Below, piece by piece: positions 47,546-58,255 of a stretch of 64,000 nt of DNA. The notes under the pieces were generated by a model. The model ran no database searches and was not told the DNA's origin. It saw only the letters and a list, made by a program, of their open reading frames with translations. The translations under genes were made by a program, and so were the position numbers. Every line of letters starts with the position of its first letter. The first letter of the stretch is position 1. The DNA lies in NCBI GenBank assembly GCA_029215795.1, contig JARDYH010000005.1, positions 31,192,001-31,256,000 of the forward strand, written 5' to 3'. The DNA comes from Anniella stebbinsi. Taxonomy: Eukaryota; Chordata; Lepidosauria; Squamata; Anniellidae.

Positions 47546-48284
47546 GGTTTGTCCATGGTTTCACTTCTAAGCAGGGCCGTGCAGAGCTGCTAATACGCCC
47601 AGGCCAGATGCGAAGTGTGTGCCCCCCCATTTCAAAAAAGGAGGACAACATGGCCGCCCCAAGGGGGCGTGCCCACCAACATGTCCGTTCTACATAACAC
47701 CTACATATTAAACCTGTTCTACAACACCTCAAGGCACATATATCCCCGCCCCTCATGCGGCATGGTCCTCTGGAGCTTGTAGTCTGACCGTGGTATTCAC
47801 GAAGGACGGCTTCTGCACTGTTTCTGCAAGGAGGGGTCCTCGCTTCTTGATGGGCCGCTTATGCTATGGAAGCAGTAGCGTAAACTGGGGGGACCTCCTC
47901 GTCGAAGTGCCCCCTCAAAATCATGGGCCCTGGTCCAACTGGCCTCCCCTCTGCACGGTCCTGATCCTAAGAAACAAATATGGTTTCAAGTTGGAAAAAC
48001 GAGTGAGAGCACACACATCCGTGTTATAAATACAAACCCAGCTTTGGTGGAGTGTGTGTGTACATGCTCCGTAACTGTGGAGCCCTTAGCGGGAAGTGCC
48101 AGGCCTTGACCACCTACGTCTAGCTCAGTTAGTATGACAAAATACAAATGTAGCCCCTAAACCATTATTTGAAGGAGCCTCCTGAACATGTAAACATCAA
48201 ACTTTCTCAATTTATGGTCCCATCGGAGTAACTAGATACGCTGTACAAGCATTGCTATGTATGGTAGGGTGGTCACTCTATAGC
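47546..48284. other. No recognisable gene
   Basis: GC-richer than its surroundings around 47570-47960 (AAGGAGGACAACATGGCCGC). This may be degraded transposon sequence related to 55.6 kb, but I cannot define ends. Confidence 0.35.
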
Positions 48285-48439
48285 TAGAGTGACCAGATAC
48301 ATAAGAGAGCAGGGCTCCTGCAATTTGGGAAATTTCACCAGGTGCTGCATGCATACAAATGACACCTGCTGAAATTCCCTTTTCTATGCAACTGTTAAAA
48401 ATATAGGAGCCCTGTGCTCCTTTTCATATGGTCACACTA
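48285..48439. mobile_element. Family A MITE, shortened monomer
   Basis: TAGAGTGACCAGATACA to CATATGGTCACACTA, with the TTTAACTGTTGTGATGAAG segment deleted. No duplication. Confidence 0.75.
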
Positions 48440-49228
48440 TACTCTTAGCAGAATCTGCTAGTATTGCTGAGAAAAGCCAGTCAGCTTTACACACAACAGA
48501 ACTGTATTTTGGAATCGTTTACTCAGGAACAACAGACTGCAAACACCATTACTCAGCATGATTTCACAAAGAAAACCAAAACAAAACAGGAAAAGGAAGT
48601 TAGAGAGGAAGGTGCTTGATTCAGAGAGAGGAAGAGAAAGAACAAGCTCTACCAACTAACATTATAGGTTACAATTCCACTTGCTGTTGGAGCAGACCAA
48701 TTGCACCCTCAATCACTATGCGTTGAACTGAAATAATCATATGTCCATGTTGTTGCTTTCCCAACATTTGGAAGAGCACTGTGAGTACCTCAGAACCCCT
48801 ACGATAGCCTTCCCCCGTCTGGTGCTTTCCTAATATTTATAGATCAGGTATCTGAGTTTTTGTGTGATCTTTAATATTAGGCATAGATGGAGAGCCAAGA
48901 AAACAGAGTGCTTCACAACTTAAAAACCAGTAGAGGCTGGTGGCTCCGATGTCATTGGGGCAGTAAATCCACTTCGGGTTTCAGTCAGAACCAGCCAGAA
49001 TTCTAAAGGAGCTGTCTAAAGTGCGGAGCCTCCTGTGCTTAAAATTAAAGCTAAAATATGTTTAAACCTTTATGCCTGCCATGTAGTTGGAAGTAAAAAA
49101 GATGGATCATCTCCCATCACCCCCAGCCAGCATGGGTCACGAATGGGTAGCTCAAAAGCATTTAGATGGCACCAAGCTGGGGCTATCCCATGTAGTCATA
49201 GTCCTACACCTCCTCTTTTTCACAGTGT
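48440..49228. other. No recognisable gene
   Basis: Nothing supported. Confidence 0.35.
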
Positions 49229-49229
49229 G

Positions 49230-49284
<55 letters not shown>
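49229..49284. repeat. (TG)n then (GA)n microsatellite
   Basis: Compound dinucleotide repeat. Confidence 0.95.
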
Positions 49285-50689
49285 GTCACAGCTTAGTGTT
49301 TCAGTCCCATTTAGAAAGCATTGGGTACCACTTTAATTGCTACAAAGTGAACCACTGGCTTGCATTGCCTGAGTTAAAATGGACCCTTAAGACCAGATTG
49401 CCAGGACATGAGCAGTGATGGCACTCACGGTGAACTCCAAAGGCTGTTGACTTACTAGGTGGTCTTAGTCAAATCATTTTGTCTTTCAAATATGCCCTTC
49501 CTGTTCCACCTGCACTGCCTCCATCACAGAACTAACTGGAGTTAACCTACTGCATTCCTCATACCATATCCCCCAGAGGAGGACTTTTGTTGGAATAAAG
49601 GAAAGAGAGAAAAAGGCTTTCATGGTGCAGGAATGCTAATAGGAAAAAGACATACATACACTTGAAATGCGAGATCCTCAGGGAAGAGCCCACTATGGTA
49701 TTCCACCCCTGGCTCAGTACAAGGTGTAAGCCTCTCTGACTTACTCTTGACCATATACTTATTCTGAGCGCATATTTATAGCTCAGGTACCTGAGTCTTA
49801 ATGTGATACTTTATATTAAGCATAGATTGATAGCCAAGGAAACCTTCACAAACCTTAAAATTAATGTTAGAATATCTTTAAATATTCATGCCTGCCGTGT
49901 ACAAGAAAGTAAAAAGATTGCAAAGAAAACGAAGATTTAATGGACTGATTTTTGTACTTAAAAATCAAGAAAAAGAGAAAGACAGCCAGGAGTAGAAAAC
50001 AAACCTGAATTTCTAATAGTTCCTACATTTTTAATTGCATACATATTTGTTGGGGTGTCTCTAAAGGAGTAGAGCAAAGAACGGAAATGTACACCAATCA
50101 TTTCAAGTTCCGTCTAAACTGCTGTAATGCTCCCCCAACCCTCACTCCGCAACCTTTTCTCAAGGTATTCTACTTGATAATGAGCAGCTGCATCGGGCTG
50201 AATATTGGAAGATGGCTTTGCCTGATCAAATGATTCATGAAAGGCTGGCTGCCAAGTCTAAGGGGCTTTGAGAAGTGATTAACTGTATTCTTCGGGAGCT
50301 AACTGCTTCATAATACAAACAGATGGTTTGCATATCCAGCTCCGCCATTGAAGTTGAAAGCTCTCTGCAGCTTCATAGGAACATTTTCTACAGTGGCTAG
50401 ATTCTAAAGCTGCCGTTTGTTAGGGTGGCATCCATCAAAGATCCGTGGAAACCCTGCTCTGCGTCTTGGAATTGTTTGCAGCTAACATATTATTGGTTTG
50501 TAGCAAGTGCTGAATATACAACCAATCCTAAACAAAGACTCCTGTACATTACCCAATCTGGCCTGTGGAGGGTTAGGCACCCTACATGGGCCCCTCCCCC
50601 TCCCCTTCCGAAGCCCTGCCCCTTCCCAGCCTGGATTGGGCAACCCTAATCTCTAATTGGGATTAGGCCTATGGGCCACACGTTGCCCT
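49285..50689. other. No recognisable gene
   Basis: Nothing supported. Confidence 0.35.
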
Positions 50690-50727
50690 CCCCTGCTCTA
50701 ACCACTACACCACATCCACTGCAAAAA
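50690..50727 (-). mobile_element. SINE head remnant, reverse strand
   Basis: The minus strand GATGTGGTGTAGTGGTTAGAG is the tRNA-like head seen at 24.07 kb. The rest of the SINE is missing. Confidence 0.45.
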
Positions 50728-50924
50728 AACATTGCATACAAGTACTGTTACTGTTGGTTAGGGCATGCTGGAACCAAAGTTAAGCACTCTTGAGTCAATT
50801 ACAGGGATGATGATATGATGTGTTAAGCACACAGTAACAGTATTATATAGATGTGGAGCTTTGCTAGCATTACCATAACTTTGTATGCCACCTAGGGTAT
50901 TTTGTAGATAGGCAGGATACCAGT

Positions 50925-50955
50925 TGAATGAATGAATGAATGAATGAATAAATAC
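50925..50955. repeat. (GAAT)n microsatellite
   Basis: Short tetranucleotide run, following a CACCTAGGGTATTTTGTAG LINE-tail-like segment. Confidence 0.8.
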
Positions 50956-51678
50956 AGCAACAACACAAATTTACCAATAAACGAGGGAGACTTCTATAAG
51001 AGGGTATAGGGCAATGCATTCCTATTGATAACAAGTGTTGAACTGTTTCACTCATACCGCACATATTTCTCAATCAAAATGTCAGCCATGGAGGCCTTCC
51101 TGGAGTCCCAATCTGGCCGTCTAGATTTCTCCAGAAGGTCTTGGCCCCACCCCCTTTCCCTGACCACTGGTAGTTTGATGGACCCTCAGCTTTTGTGCAG
51201 TTTTTTCCCCACGATAAAAGGTTGCAGTGCATTTCCTAAGGCTATGTGACTGGCAGTAAGAGCTTAGAGCTAAAATATGCTGGCATTTTTGGCTCCACCC
51301 CTTTTGCCTTCAGCCCCACCCACCACTAGAATGCAGACCCTGAGGAGTTCTCCAAAATTGAATTTGGCCTTTGGCCTGAAAGCTGTTTGACATACCTGGC
51401 ATATATTCTGCAGATGTTATAGTTACCAAGTCCATTGCTCAGTGCTACACAAGACGGTCAGTCTAGGAGCTCAGAGTCCAGGAGCAGGGGTCTGTTTCTG
51501 TGGTCCAGCAGATGCAGACTATAACCCAAAGTTCTTTCTCTCTTGGCTTCCCTTATATAGGAGTTCAGGATTCCTGAGTCTGTACTGTTTGCCAACATGC
51601 CTGTTCTGTATGATAACAGATTTGTGTGTGTGTGTCATGACGACGATGTTTTGCTGCTCGTTCCCTCAAAGACCCATA

Positions 51679-51734
51679 GCAAATCTCCATGTCAAGAGGA
51701 AGTGCAGCAAACCTCCATGTCAGGAGGAAGTGCA
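51679..51734 (+). repeat. Two tandem 28-bp units
   Basis: Units GCAAATCTCCATGTCAAGAG... and GCAAACCTCCATGTCAGGAG... differ at two positions. Local duplication within otherwise unrecognised sequence. Confidence 0.85.
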
Positions 51735-53635
51735 GTCTTTCCGGGCAGTGCCGGCAGCCATTCAGCTCATCAAACTCACCCTCTGCCCTCTGTCTCGTCC
51801 TCCCATGCATCCCCAGACCTACCCTGGGCCTCGAGCCACCTCCATAACACCTCCTGCCTCAATGTGAAGTGAGGTCACCATTGACAAACAGAGCAAGGAG
51901 GGTGGTGCTCTCAGAGTAAAGGAAAAAGTCATGGTAAGTCAATGACTTTTTAAAAGTGCTGTTTCGGGGGGAAAGCCTGTGGTGGCTGTGAGTTGGTGGC
52001 TGCGTCGGATAAACAACGCAGCATCACTGTGCAGCTACCACAGGGTATAAAAGGCATATAGACAAGCCCTAGCACTTGATCAGATATTGGGACAGACCTT
52101 TAACACCTGCCCATTATGTCCACTTCCTTTCACCCTTAGGGTAAACTGATTCCCCCCCCCGACTTTCTGTCTGTATTATTCACCTTTGTATCCTAAACAA
52201 CTGCAAGACATTTCTGCATTTATCAGAAGGCCTCCAAAAAGGGTAACATCCACACACTCACTCATACCCACAAAATGGTGTTACTTGGTTTGCAACACTG
52301 CTAATGTCTCTATGGCAGTGAACGAGCAACTTGGCAGTCTTTATGTGACTTTTCTGTGTTGTTTCAACTTTTGAAGTGTAAGTGATAAAAAAAATCCATG
52401 AACGTTAAATTCTTTTTGGCATGTTGTTGCCCGACGCTCACGACTGCAGCAAGGAAGCGTTTGTACTGGCAATCCAAAAGCTGCAACTGCTAAAGACAAT
52501 TCTGGATCTTTTACAACCTTTAATTAAAGTTTTTATGACCATGTTGGTCTGAAAATGCATCACCAGCATTTTTAAAAAAGGTGGTCTATGGAGCCACCCC
52601 TGTGATGGCCACATCTGAAACTAAAGGTCGAGTATTAGTTGAACAACAGACCATAAAAGCAAGCACCTTCATAGAGAACATTTACTAATTATGCCATGCC
52701 GTGAATTTAAATGCATCCTCAGCAGTGAATTCGCACACACTTTAAAGGATAAATCATCTTTCTCGTTATTTGCAAAGCTGTGAATAACTGGGGGAGGGAA
52801 AATAAACGCATGGAAGGCAACTTTTTGACGTTCTTGTCAATATGCATGGTTGGAAGTGACAGCATGAAAAATTGCAGCAACAACTTAAAAAATGAAAATC
52901 CTCGGGGCTTGGAGGAAACACAAACCAGGAGACAGTAGCATCTGCATACGAGGGCTGTGATATATGAATTCCTCCAGCCAGTATAAGGAGATCTGACGCG
53001 GCCACACTTGTTTTTCCCTTCAATCATCACCAGTCAGTGTAATTAGCACATAATGAAAAGTGTTAGAACGGTCTGGGAGGGGAGAAGGATAGCACCCATT
53101 TCTCTGCAAGCAAATGAGTGCTTCCATGAGTGTAAGGCATGAGATGGGTTTAAGAGAAATCTGTGGTCGATTTGAGAGGGAAATCTGCATAACGTGGTAA
53201 AGTGCAATAAAATAATTTAATGAGGTTATTACCAGCCTGTTCCTTCCCCCGCCCCCCTCAACCACTATATGCAAAGTCATGGAAGAGAATTTTACCACCA
53301 TGCACGTTAATTGGAGAGCACATTTGAATAAGGAAGACGCTTGCTGTTAGAGATATATACAAACATTATGCCCAGCTCACAAAATGAACTTTAATTAAAT
53401 GTGGTTGCTTTGGGTAGAATTTTATTTAAAACAGATCATAACAATACTCTGGTGGTGTTTTGTTGTTTCGTTTTTTGGTTTTGTTTTAATATTTTGCATC
53501 ACACTTGGGGACCATTTTCCAAGGTAGCAGGGAATGATTTAATAGGGCAATCCTACCTGTCAAATCAGAATGCTTCGAAGTTGGAGCTTCAAACATTTCC
53601 AAAGCCCTGCTGGGCTCCTGCCCATGGGAGTGATA
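51735..53635. other. No recognisable gene; candidate unique block 52690-53340
   Basis: No transposon termini or coding frame recognised. The block 52690-53340 (for example around GTGCAATAAAATAATTTAATG) has the even AT-rich texture of unique non-coding DNA. Confidence 0.4.
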
Positions 53636-53722
53636 TAGGGTGACCATATGGAAAGGAGGACAGGGCTCCTGTATCTTGAACAGTTGTATAGAAAAGGGAA
53701 TTTCAGCGGGTGTCATTTGTAT

Positions 53723-55055
53723 TAGGGGTGTGCACGGACCCCCCGGATCAGATCGGGACCTGGATCGGGACCTCCAATTTTGTCCCGGACCGGTTCGGAC
53801 AAAATCGGAGGCCCCCCGGACCGGATCGAGTCCGATCCCGACCCAAAAATCGTACATTTTTGGATCGGCCGCCATTTTTTTCCCCATAGACTTGCATTGC
53901 AATGCAAGTCTATGAGGAAAAAATGGCGGCGGGTGGGTAAGGGGGGGCCTAACTCCCTCCCCCCCCGGGGCCGTCCGCTGTGGCCGGCCCCGGCAGGTAA
54001 ACCCCCTCCCCCGCGCTCCCTACCCCTCCTGGGGCCGCCCGCTTCCATCCGCTGGCGCCCGCGGGCGCCAGCGGATAGAAGCGGACGGCTCCGGGGGGGG
54101 GGGTAAGCCCCCTTCCCCGCCACTGCTTACCTTCTCGGCCCGTCCGGCGCCGGCGGCTACTACCAGCGGGCTCTGCGGCCTACTCTCGAATAGCGCGCCG
54201 GGTGATGACATCACCCGGCGCGCCACCCTGGAGCAGGCCGCGGAGCCTGCTGGGAGTAGTATGCGCCGGCGCCGGACGGGAGCCGCCGGGCCGGGCAGGT
54301 AAGGGCCCCCCTCCCCCCTCCCCCCTCCGCGCGCCCCCTCCTCCCCTCCACGCACCCCCTCCTTACCTTCCCGGCCCGGCGGCTCCCGTCCGGCGCCGGC
54401 GCCTACTACTTCCAGCAGGCTCCGCGGCCTGCTCTAGAGTAGCGCGCCGGGTGATGACATCACCCGGCGCGCCACCCTAGAGCAGGCCGCGGAGCCTGCT
54501 GGGAGTAGTAGGCGCCGGCGCCGGACGGGAGCCGCCGGGCCGGGCAGGTAAGGGCCCCCCTCCCCCCTCCCCCCTCCGCGCGCCCCCTCCTCCCCTCCAC
54601 GCACCCCCTCCTTACCTTCCCGGCCCGGTGGCTCCCGGCCGGCGCCGGCGCCTACTACTACCAGCAGGCTCTGCGGCCTGCTCTAGAGTAGCACGCCGGG
54701 TGATGACATCACCCGGCGCGCCACCCTAGAGCAGGCCGCGGAGCCTGCTAGTAGTAGTAGGCGCCGGCGCCGGACGGGAGCCACCGGGCCGAGAAGGTAA
54801 GTGCCCCCCTCCTCCCCCCCCCGCTGTCCACTTTCATCGGCGGGCGCCCGCTGGCGCCCGCCAATGGAAGCGGCGGTGGGCGCCAGTGGGCGCCCGCCGA
54901 TCCGCCGATCCGCCGAACCGGTTCGGAGCTTTTTCGGACCGGTTCGGATTGGATCGGCCGATCCAGCTGCGGGATCGGAAATCGGATAATTTATCCGATT
55001 TCCCACTGGACCGGACTCGGATCGTGGATCGGGTCCGATCCAGTGCACATCCCTA
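53723..55055. mobile_element. CpG-rich hAT-type element, 1333 bp
   Basis: Ends TAGGGGTGTGCACGGACC and CAGTGCACATCCCTA are inverse. A perfect 8-bp duplication ATTTGTAT lies at 53715-53722 and 55056-55063. Subterminal parts are full of GGATCGG / CCGATCC words, then CCCCATAGACTTGCATTG and its inverse. The core is three tandem units, each a long hairpin. It shares termini, subterminal style and unit length with 18412-19415. Non-coding: the open frames of 90-138 codons come from low-complexity GC-rich symmetry. Confidence 0.88.
54120..54800. repeat. Three 249-bp tandem hairpin units
   Basis: The centre word GGTGATGACATCACC (a palindrome around one A) starts at 54201, 54450 and 54699, exactly 249 bp apart. 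Each unit has arms with CAGGCT[C/T][C/T]GCGGCCTGCTC and its inverse, then GCGCCGGCGCCGGACGGGAG and its inverse, joined by C-rich linkers. Unit 1 differs most. Confidence 0.92.
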
Positions 55056-56029
55056 ATTTGTATGGATGCAGCACCTCATGAAATTTCCTCTTCATAACAA
55101 CAGTTCAAGCTGCAGGAACCTTGCTCTCTTGACCAGATACAAAAGAGGGGAGGGCTCCTGCAGCTTTAACTGTTGTGATGAAGAGGGAATTTCACCAGGT
55201 GGTGCTGCATGCATACTAATGACACCTGCTGAAATTCCCTTTTCTCTACAACTGCTAAAGATACAGGAGTCCTTTCCTCCTTTCCATATGGTCACCGTAG
55301 AAGTGAGGGAGGAGCAGTGTTCTCCTTTCTGTCCATTTCCCCTCCAACTATTTCTGTCCCGTTTCAAGCACCGGGCGGTAATCATTTACACCAGCCACCA
55401 TGTTCAAAGACCAGGAAGGCTTTGAATCCTGCAGATCCAAGACTCTTCCAATCCACCAATGTCATGCCCCTGATCACAAGCGTGCGCAGCACATTTCATT
55501 AGGTGGTGCCCCCAGGGATTTTTTTAAGGTAAACTTGAGAGTAAATTCCATTTAACTAGGGTGACCATATTTTGGAAACCAAAAAGGAGGACATCATAGC
55601 TGACCCTCAAGGAGGTGTGCCCACCCCAACATGTCCTGCCCCCAAGGATGTGTGCCCATCCTGACATAACCGTCCCCAAGGGTGTGTGACCTTGGTCACA
55701 TGTCTGATTTACTGAACTGTAAACCAGAATCTAAAAGTCAATAAAATATGATATTGTCGAGCATCTCTGAATCCTACAACTAAACCATTACTTTTGTGAA
55801 ATGCAGTCAGAGCTTGGAAAAAGGGGGAAAGGACAAAACTACAACATCACCACTTCCCATGTTTATTTTACAAACATGTCTCTCAAAAACAAAAGTGGGT
55901 TACATCACTATCAAAGAATACAAATGCTGAGATTTCAGCAGGCATTATGACACACTTCCAATGACATCTTTGCAGCTATAAAGGCTAGAATCCTTTTTTA
56001 AAAGAAAAACTCAGTTTTTCAGGTGGCTG

Positions 56030-56300
56030 AACTCTGGGTCCAGCAGTATCACATTCTGCATTTCTGGCTATTACTGGATGCAATATTCAAGATGAGGCCT
56101 AACCAGTGCCAAATAAAGGGGAGCCAGTACCTCATGCGATTTGGAAGCTATACTCTATTAATGCATCTCAAAATAGCATTTGCTTTTTTTGCAGCCACAT
56201 CACACTGTTGGCTCATATTCAGCTTGTGATCTACAACACATGCAAGTGAAATGATCCAAAGTTATTCCCTTGTCTGAAAAGCAATGTAGGAACACTGAGT
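56030..56300 (-). pseudogene. CR1-type LINE ORF2 fragment, reverse strand
   Basis: The minus strand reads GGCACTGGTTAGGCCTCATC (LVRPH), then an EYC-like IQ segment, preceded by codons of a GSPLYLALVRP-type block. This is the CR1 RT-domain region just before the LEYCVQFW motif. Short, inside the 2.08-kb element. Confidence 0.6.
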
Positions 56301-57009
56301 AGCTGTAAAAGGCATGGGGTCATATGTTATACATCATAATGTTGTACATTTTGATATATACATGAAAATCCTTGCAGGTAATATATAAAAGAACTGGCAA
56401 GAAAGTTCAGAGACTTGGGCACTTGGGTAAGCAGAAATAGGAGCAATAAGCAGAGGTGGAGTCTGAACATCCGAAACACAAAACTCTGTGTCTTTTGAAT
56501 CCACATTTGTTTGCTTCTGCAAAAACCCATTTTAAAAAAAGCAAAGTGAAGCATATTGGCTGGTAATTAGACCGAGGTTCTGTGTGCAAAGCAGAAAACC
56601 ACTCCTTTGAGCCTGCAGTTTGAGCCCCCACCTCACCCCTCGCACCTTCATTCTTAGGCTTCCTGCTGCTCAGCTGCCAGCAGCCCGCTTGCGCTGCCCG
56701 TCGCCTGCCCACCCGACCTGCCTGCTACTCGCTCACCCACCGCTTGCTTGCTCACTTGACCGCCACCCGCTGCTCGACCGCCCACATGCCCTGCCCTCTG
56801 CCTGTCCACGCTGCCCACCTGCCCTGCCTTACTTACTCCCAGGCCCACGCTGCTGCTGCTGCTGCTGCTCCTTCAGCTCGTACTCAGACCCCGCCTCTCC
56901 CACAAGTCTCGTGAGATGGGGATGAAATGTCAGAAGTCTCATCCTGAAGTATCGCGAGACTGGGGGAGAGGAGTGAGCAGGTAAGCTGTGACTGCTCCGT
57001 TCCCCCCCC

Positions 57010-57480
57010 CCCCGCACCTTTCCCCATATGAAAGGGTCTCTTAACACTTGAAGTAAGAGGCCGTTTCATACTGGTAAAGGTGGGAGGGGGATAGAGCAGG
57101 CCGTATGTTCTCTAGAGGCGTGGAGATCACCTAACGCCATTAGCATGGCTGGGAGAATCCTTCCAGTCTCGCTAATGGCGTTAGGTGATCGCCATGGTTT
57201 CCGGAGCTCTGGAGAACGCGCGGCCTGCTCTGCCCCTTCCTCCATCCCCTCCCACCTTTCCCAATGTGAAAGGGCCTCTTAATTCAAGCATTAAGAGACC
57301 CTTTCATACTGGGAAAGGTGTGGGGGGGAGGGGTTAGAGGAGGCCACACATTGTCCGAAGCTCCAGAAAGTGCACAGGCGACCTATGCTATTAGCGTGTT
57401 AGTCATGCTAATAGTGTAGGCCATCTGTGCACTTTCCATAGCTTCGGACAATGCATGGCCTGCTTCCCACCCTTCTCTCT
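57010..57480. repeat. Two tandem hairpin units, about 250-bp spacing
   Basis: Unit 1 folds about CTAACGCCATTAGC...GCTAATGGCGTTAG (57131-57188). Unit 2 folds about CTATGCTATTAGC and its inverse near 57401. The same ATTAGC word is offset by 251 bp. Outer arms AGGGTCTCTTAA and TTAAGAGACCCTTTCATAC, and CATTGTCCGAAGCT / AGCTTCGGACAATG, are also inverse. Confidence 0.75.
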
Positions 57481-57562
57481 GTGCTGCACCTTTCCCGGAC
57501 TTTTCATTAGGTGGTGCCTGGGCACCAGGTGAACCACCTGTGCGCACGCCTATGCCCCTGAT

Positions 57563-58019
57563 TCACCACCACAGTGGCAGAGAGGGGGCATCTGAAGTTG
57601 GATCTTCTCTGAAGGTTGGAGCTCTCTCTCTGACTTGGGAAGGGGAGATCCTGTATTTCCTATGGCCCTTGGGATGCCCTCTCAGGGGCCATAAGGTGGT
57701 GCTGTAATTGATCTGTTGTTAAGATTTTGTATGGTATTTTGTATTGTTAATAATAAGATTTTTTATGTTATATATGAACAAATGAACCCTAAGTCCCCTT
57801 AACTACCTGCCCCATTATCTTTCCCTCCCACTGCTCTTTTTACATAGAAAAATACAGAAAAGGAAATCGTTAGGTTTTTTTTAAATTCCTTTTTGTATTT
57901 GTGGTATGTTGAAACAAGCCACCTTCAAACCACAGTTTATGAAGCTGATTTCTTTCAACTAAGCATAGTTATGATTAACCATAGTGTGTCAGGTCGAGAT
58001 TACATACCAAACTGTGGTT
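57563..58019. other. No recognisable gene
   Basis: Nothing supported. Confidence 0.35.
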
Positions 58020-58255
58020 AACCTAAAATGGACTTTCTGTGGCAAGAAAAAAGATGGAAGAGGCTGTGGGAAAATACCAGAGGGTTACAAATGGAAGACA
58101 TTTGCACCCCCACCATTTATTTATTTATTTATTTATTTATTTATTACATCTTTATACTGTCCATCAGCTGAAGCTCTCTGTGCAGTGCACAGTTAAAAAC
58201 CATAAAAACAATATAAATTTAAACACCAAATAATAGCCTCATCTGGAAGCACTCC
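58020..58255 (+). mobile_element. Family G element interrupted by a LINE/SINE tail
   Basis: ATGGACTTTCTGTGGCAAG matches 46.37 kb, and the right end CATCTGGAAGCACTCC is the family terminus. Between them (58114-58235) is a reverse-strand tail with (ATTT)n and AGCTGAAGCTCTCTGTGCAG. Confidence 0.5.

Larger units (their letters stand above)
53636..55299. mobile_element. Dimeric MITE (family A), split by a 1.33-kb insertion
   Basis: Left part 53636-53722 (TAGGGTGACCATATGG ... GTGTCATTTGTAT) and right part 55056-55299 (ATTTGTATGGATGCAGCACC ... CCATATGGTCACCGTA) together make a dimer of about 323 bp once the insertion and one 8-bp duplication are removed. Flanks do not form a clean duplication. Confidence 0.88.
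55475..57554. mobile_element. 2.08-kb TIR element of hAT type
   Basis: Ends CACAAGCGTGCGCA and TGCGCACGCCTATG are inverse except at two positions. A perfect 8-bp duplication CCCCTGAT lies at 55467-55474 and 57555-57562. Subterminal CATTTCATTAGGTGGTGCCC occurs near both ends. It contains a TAGGGTGACCATATTTTGG start at about 55558, a reverse-strand CR1 segment, a GCT run (about 56849-56870) and two hairpin units at the right. No transposase frame is visible. Confidence 0.75.

Noticed and set aside
53486..54480. Several overlapping Pro/Arg-rich ORFs on both strands
   Set aside because: By-products of GC-rich hairpin symmetry in a transposon; mirrored on the opposite strand.
54120..54800. GGTAAG words at hairpin edges as splice donors, and TGACATCA as a CRE-like enhancer
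   Set aside because: They recur because the unit is repeated and palindromic; no exon or promoter adjoins. The CRE-like match is not exact (TGACATCA rather than TGACGTCA).
54120..54800. CRISPR-like array
   Set aside because: Units are adjacent 249-bp hairpins without unique spacers, inside TIRs in a vertebrate-type genome.
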